Shown: positions 61,353 to 64,000 of the stretch, piece after piece
Layout: each line of letters opens with the position of its first letter
How positions within the stretch are numbered: position 1 is the first letter of the stretch
NCBI RefSeq assembly: GCF_001580615.1
Contig: NZ_LHZC01000048.1
Coordinates: 1 to 64,000, forward strand
Source: Acetobacter malorum
GTDB lineage: Bacteria; Pseudomonadota; Alphaproteobacteria; Acetobacterales; Acetobacteraceae
Direction: 5' to 3'
Length of the DNA stretch: 64,000 nucleotides
Position numbers and translations under genes: made by a program
Notes under the pieces: generated by a model
Told to the model about the DNA's origin: nothing
Seen by the model: only the letters and a program-made list of their open reading frames with translations
The model's database searches: none

Positions 61353-61826
61353 ATGCATGAGGATAGGCTTCGCGCTCTCAGGGTTCTGAGCCGGATCAAG
61401 GAAAGTGCCCTTGAGAAGGTTCAGGCTGATATGGCGTCCTGCATGGCGAAAGAGGCGCGCCTGCTGCAGGAAATAGCAGAGGGGGAAAAGGAGATCGCCA
61501 GACAGAGGGATGAGGTCCTCCCTCACGGAATTGGCGAGGACGCGCTTCTTTTGCAGCAATCCTTTCGAGAATGGCTCCCAGATGCATTATCTGAGATCCA
61601 ATCTCTGGAAAATCAGCTTAGTTCGGCGAAGCAGGAAACAGGTGAGTGCCGAGGGCGCCTCGCGGCGGCCAACCTGGAGCTTGAGGCCACAGCCGATCTT
61701 ATTCGCACGCTGGAGGCGGAAGACCGGGCTGACCGCCAGCGAAAAGAGCAGAATGAGATAGATGACATTTCTCGCGGTCAGTTTTTGCTGAGGAGAAAAA
61801 TAAAAAAAAGAAAAACCATAGTATAA
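61353..61826 (+). CDS. fliJ: Flagellar export protein FliJ
   Basis: A 157-residue coiled-coil protein (heptads in ALRVLSRIKESALEKVQADM and SEIQSLENQLSSAKQETGEC) directly after fliI. FliJ couples the ATPase to FlhA. Sequence is poorly conserved, so the call uses position, length and coiled coil. Confidence 0.8.
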   Translation: MHEDRLRALRVLSRIKESALEKVQADMASCMAKEARLLQEIAEGEKEIARQRDEVLPHGIGEDALLLQQSFREWLPDALSEIQSLENQLSSAKQETGECRGRLAAANLELEATADLIRTLEAEDRADRQRKEQNEIDDISRGQFLLRRKIKKRKTIV

Positions 61827-61963
61827 CTTGAGAAAATCCATGCTTGCAGATCGTTCTTGAGAAATCAAAATCCGGTGGTTAACGCTTAGTGAATGAGGCC
61901 TCCCCAGGCCCGTAGGGGAAGAACCTCTAAACGACACGCGTTTCTGTCTAAGGAAGAGATCAG

Positions 61964-62755
61964 TTGCAGGAAGAAAGCAAAGTAAAATCACTCAATAAGG
62001 ACGGTTCGATTTTCATTGCTACACCGTGTTATGGTCAGCAGGTTACTTCTGGCTACATGATGTCGGTATTAGGGGCCACGATCTGCTCCGCCGATAACCT
62101 CCAGTTCACTATCATGCACATAGGTGATGATGCTTTGCTCCCTCGGGTGCGCAGTACACTCCTGTCAGCATTCCTTGAGCAATCCGATTTTTCACACCTG
62201 TTGTTTGTGGATGCTGACATTTCCTTTGATGCCAGTGCTCCTGCGAAGTTGCTCCAATCCGGAAAGGATTTTATTGGCGGACTTTACCCTTTGAGGGAAC
62301 GCTACTGGGATCAGCAGACCAGGACCAACATGATTGCCGGGGAGAAGCCTGAAACTGCCTCTTTGCGTTATGTTGGGGCAACGCAGGCAATGCGTGAAAC
62401 GCCGTCGCAGGGGGGTATCCTCCGGGTCCCTTACGTGGGAACGGGTTTCATGATGGTCAGCCGCTCGGCGATCGAAAAGATGGTTAAATCCTATCCCGAG
62501 TTGGAATACAGAAGGATAGATGCTGTCGAATCTGGTGAAGGTCGGCGACACTACGCTCTGTTCGATTGCATGATCGATAAGGCTACAGGGACGTACCTCA
62601 GCGAGGATTTCTCGTTCTGTAAAAGGTGGACAGATATCGATGGCGAGATCTGGGCAGATCCCAGCATCATTCTCAAACATACCGGTCCTGCCTCCTTTTC
62701 TGGCAATCCTGAGCTGCGAGTTGGGATCGACTGCAAGACGCGGCGCGCATCCTGA
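61964..62755 (+). CDS. GT-A-like glycosyltransferase
   Basis: A 263-residue protein with IFIATPCYGQQVTSGYMMS at the N-terminus and LLFVDADISFD, a DxD motif, at about 83-93, the arrangement of GT-A glycosyltransferases. YLSEDFSFCKRW near the C-terminus gives an acidic ED motif used in many such enzymes. The start is TTG with AAGAGA upstream. It lies between fliJ and motB, so it may modify flagellin or another surface protein. Substrates unknown. Confidence 0.68.
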   Translation: MQEESKVKSLNKDGSIFIATPCYGQQVTSGYMMSVLGATICSADNLQFTIMHIGDDALLPRVRSTLLSAFLEQSDFSHLLFVDADISFDASAPAKLLQSGKDFIGGLYPLRERYWDQQTRTNMIAGEKPETASLRYVGATQAMRETPSQGGILRVPYVGTGFMMVSRSAIEKMVKSYPELEYRRIDAVESGEGRRHYALFDCMIDKATGTYLSEDFSFCKRWTDIDGEIWADPSIILKHTGPASFSGNPELRVGIDCKTRRAS

Positions 62756-62813
62756 TTATCGGGCTGCAGAGTAACACCTGAGTTTTATCAAGTAGACAGG
62801 ACAACCCGACGGA

Positions 62814-63848
62814 ATGCCTAAAGAGAACGAAAAAAGGCCCATCATCATCAAGCGCATAGAGGATGGTGGGCATGGGCATCACGGGGGAGCCTGGAAGATC
62901 GCTTATGCTGACTTCATGACGGCGATGATGGCTTTCTTCCTCTTGATGTGGCTGATCAATGCGACAACAGAGGAGCAGAAGAAAGGGATAGCCCAGTTCT
63001 TCAATCCTATGGCGGATAAAGCGGCCTCTACAGCAGCTACACAGTCAATGTTGGAATCTTCCCCTATTAATGACCCGTCTTCACTCAAGACGGTCAAAAA
63101 CGCTGATCAGGAAACTTTGCAGGGTGGTGCTGGCCAGGCCGACAAGCAGGCTTACGAGGATATCACCTCTGGTATTGAGGACCGAGCTACCCCCAGACCT
63201 CCGGCGATCATTCCCATCGGAGGGCCTAACAGTGGCGCATCCAAGAGTATTGGCATTATCGGGCAGGGAGCGGGACGGTCCGAGCAGGCCGCCGTTGCGC
63301 AACAGGCCGCTTCAGAGAACGAAACCATAGAAGAGGCCTTGGATAATATTAAGGATGGGATCAAGTCCACAGACGCTGCTGGCGAGATCAAGGATAATAT
63401 CTCGTTTGAAGTTGGATCTGATGAAATCCGGATCGAAATGCGTGACACCGACAAGGTCCCCATGTTTGACACGGGAGCGATTGCCCCGAACAAGGCGGGA
63501 TCGGCAATGCTATCCGAAATTGGGAAATGGCTTTCTCCGCTGCCAGAGAAGATCTCTATCGTTGGCGAGACGGACGCAGTCCCATACCATCTTCGTAAGG
63601 ATGGCAAGCCGGGACTTTCAAACTGGACGCTATCTGAAATGCGGGCGGATGCCGCGCGCGAGATATTGGTCAAGGCTGGTTACCCCGACAAGAATATTGA
63701 TAGCGTAGTGGGCAAATCAGATAGAAATCTAGCTGTTCCTGAAAAGCCGAGCGCCGCTGAGAACAGGCGGGTTGTCCTCATTATACACAGGACACACCCC
63801 ATTCCGTCGTCGTTGCTGGCAGGTGAGGCCAAGCTTCCCGTCAAATAG
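62814..63848 (+). CDS. motB: Stator protein MotB
   Basis: A 344-residue stator subunit. The membrane helix carries the proton-binding Asp33 in AYADFMTAMMAFFLLMWLIN. A plug/linker region follows and a C-terminal OmpA-like peptidoglycan-binding domain (VGETDAVPY, then LSNWTLSEMRADAAREIL). It anchors the stator to the cell wall. The Asp is consistent with proton use. It is followed by motA. Confidence 0.96.
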   Translation: MPKENEKRPIIIKRIEDGGHGHHGGAWKIAYADFMTAMMAFFLLMWLINATTEEQKKGIAQFFNPMADKAASTAATQSMLESSPINDPSSLKTVKNADQETLQGGAGQADKQAYEDITSGIEDRATPRPPAIIPIGGPNSGASKSIGIIGQGAGRSEQAAVAQQAASENETIEEALDNIKDGIKSTDAAGEIKDNISFEVGSDEIRIEMRDTDKVPMFDTGAIAPNKAGSAMLSEIGKWLSPLPEKISIVGETDAVPYHLRKDGKPGLSNWTLSEMRADAAREILVKAGYPDKNIDSVVGKSDRNLAVPEKPSAAENRRVVLIIHRTHPIPSSLLAGEAKLPVK

Positions 63849-63914
63849 ACCGTTTTGATTCACCGCGGCTTCTGCGGCGGTCCCTTCGCACTTATTTCTT
63901 AGAAAGAGTTTGAA

Positions 63915-64000
63915 ATGCTGTTCATTGGTGGACTGATCTTCGCCCTGCTGTGCGTATTCGGGTCGTTCGCGGCCTCAGGCGGTGCTTTGGGGCCACTCAT
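63915..64000 (+). CDS. motA: Stator protein MotA, 5' part cut by right window edge
   Basis: The last 86 bases open a frame MLFIGGLIFALLCVFGSFAA that matches the first membrane helix of MotA (family MLxIxGxxxVxGxVFGGYxxxGG). AAAGAG lies just before the ATG. The rest is beyond the window. Order motB-motA is the reverse of enteric bacteria but occurs elsewhere. Confidence 0.8.
   Translation, partial: MLFIGGLIFALLCVFGSFAASGGALGPL

Overview
The window looks like DNA from an alphaproteobacterium, most likely of the acetic-acid-bacteria type (Acetobacteraceae). This rests on a GapR (DUF2312) protein, a MucR-type zinc-finger regulator, a flagellar inventory of alphaproteobacterial style (DUF1217 protein, MotE-like and PflI/DUF6468-like proteins, an FlgJ that is only a rod-binding domain), and a plasmid-style IcmB/TraU ATPase of the kind found on acetic-acid-bacterium plasmids. 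The genus assignment is inference. No rRNA or tRNA gene, insertion sequence or CRISPR array was seen, and no gene-free stretch exceeds 300 bases.

Region A (1 to about 18.8 kb) is accessory, plasmid- or integrative-element-like. It holds a membrane protein cut by the left edge, a Myb/SANT-like DNA-binding protein with a zinc ribbon, a lipoprotein coupled to a VasI/TagO-like exported protein, a guanylate kinase followed directly by an amino-DNA methyltransferase, a 1365-residue primase-polymerase/SF2-helicase fusion, a divergently encoded IcmB/TraU-like type IVB secretion ATPase, an ADP-ribosylglycohydrolase-like protein lacking its metal-binding aspartates, a NYN-domain (LabA-like) protein, a DEDDh exonuclease and three unrecognised proteins (one membrane, one coiled-coil, one exported).

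Region B (about 19.0 to 21.9 kb) is regulatory: a MucR/Ros-type regulator with a long N-terminal extension, GapR, and a soluble globin-coupled chemotaxis transducer, separated by clear terminators.

Region C (about 22 to 64 kb) is a large flagellar locus broken into many short operons on both strands: flgE; fliE-fliQ-fliR-flhB; a small gene, a 913-residue TPR protein and flgB-flgC; flagellin; fliL-fliM-(PflI-like)-tmk; flgK-flgL; flgF; flgG-flgA-flgH; a bactofilin; a MotE-like protein and a lipoprotein; fliF-fliG-fliH-fliN-fliO-fliP; flhA-flhF; a TPR-glycosyltransferase; a lytic transglycosylase operon; flgI-flgJ-flgN; a GT25-type glycosyltransferase with a lipoprotein; a DUF1217 protein; fliI-fliJ; a GT-A-like protein; motB and the start of motA. 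Together these supply the export gate, MS and C rings, rod, hook, hook-filament junction, filament, L and P rings and stator. I do not see flgD, fliK, fliD, fliS, flaF, flbT, flgM or a flagellar sigma factor, so the set is completed elsewhere.

The two most notable points are the direct continuity of a replication/conjugation-type region with a nearly complete flagellar locus, and an 8-base element (ATCCTTGC) that recurs in sense orientation upstream of several separate flagellar transcription units.
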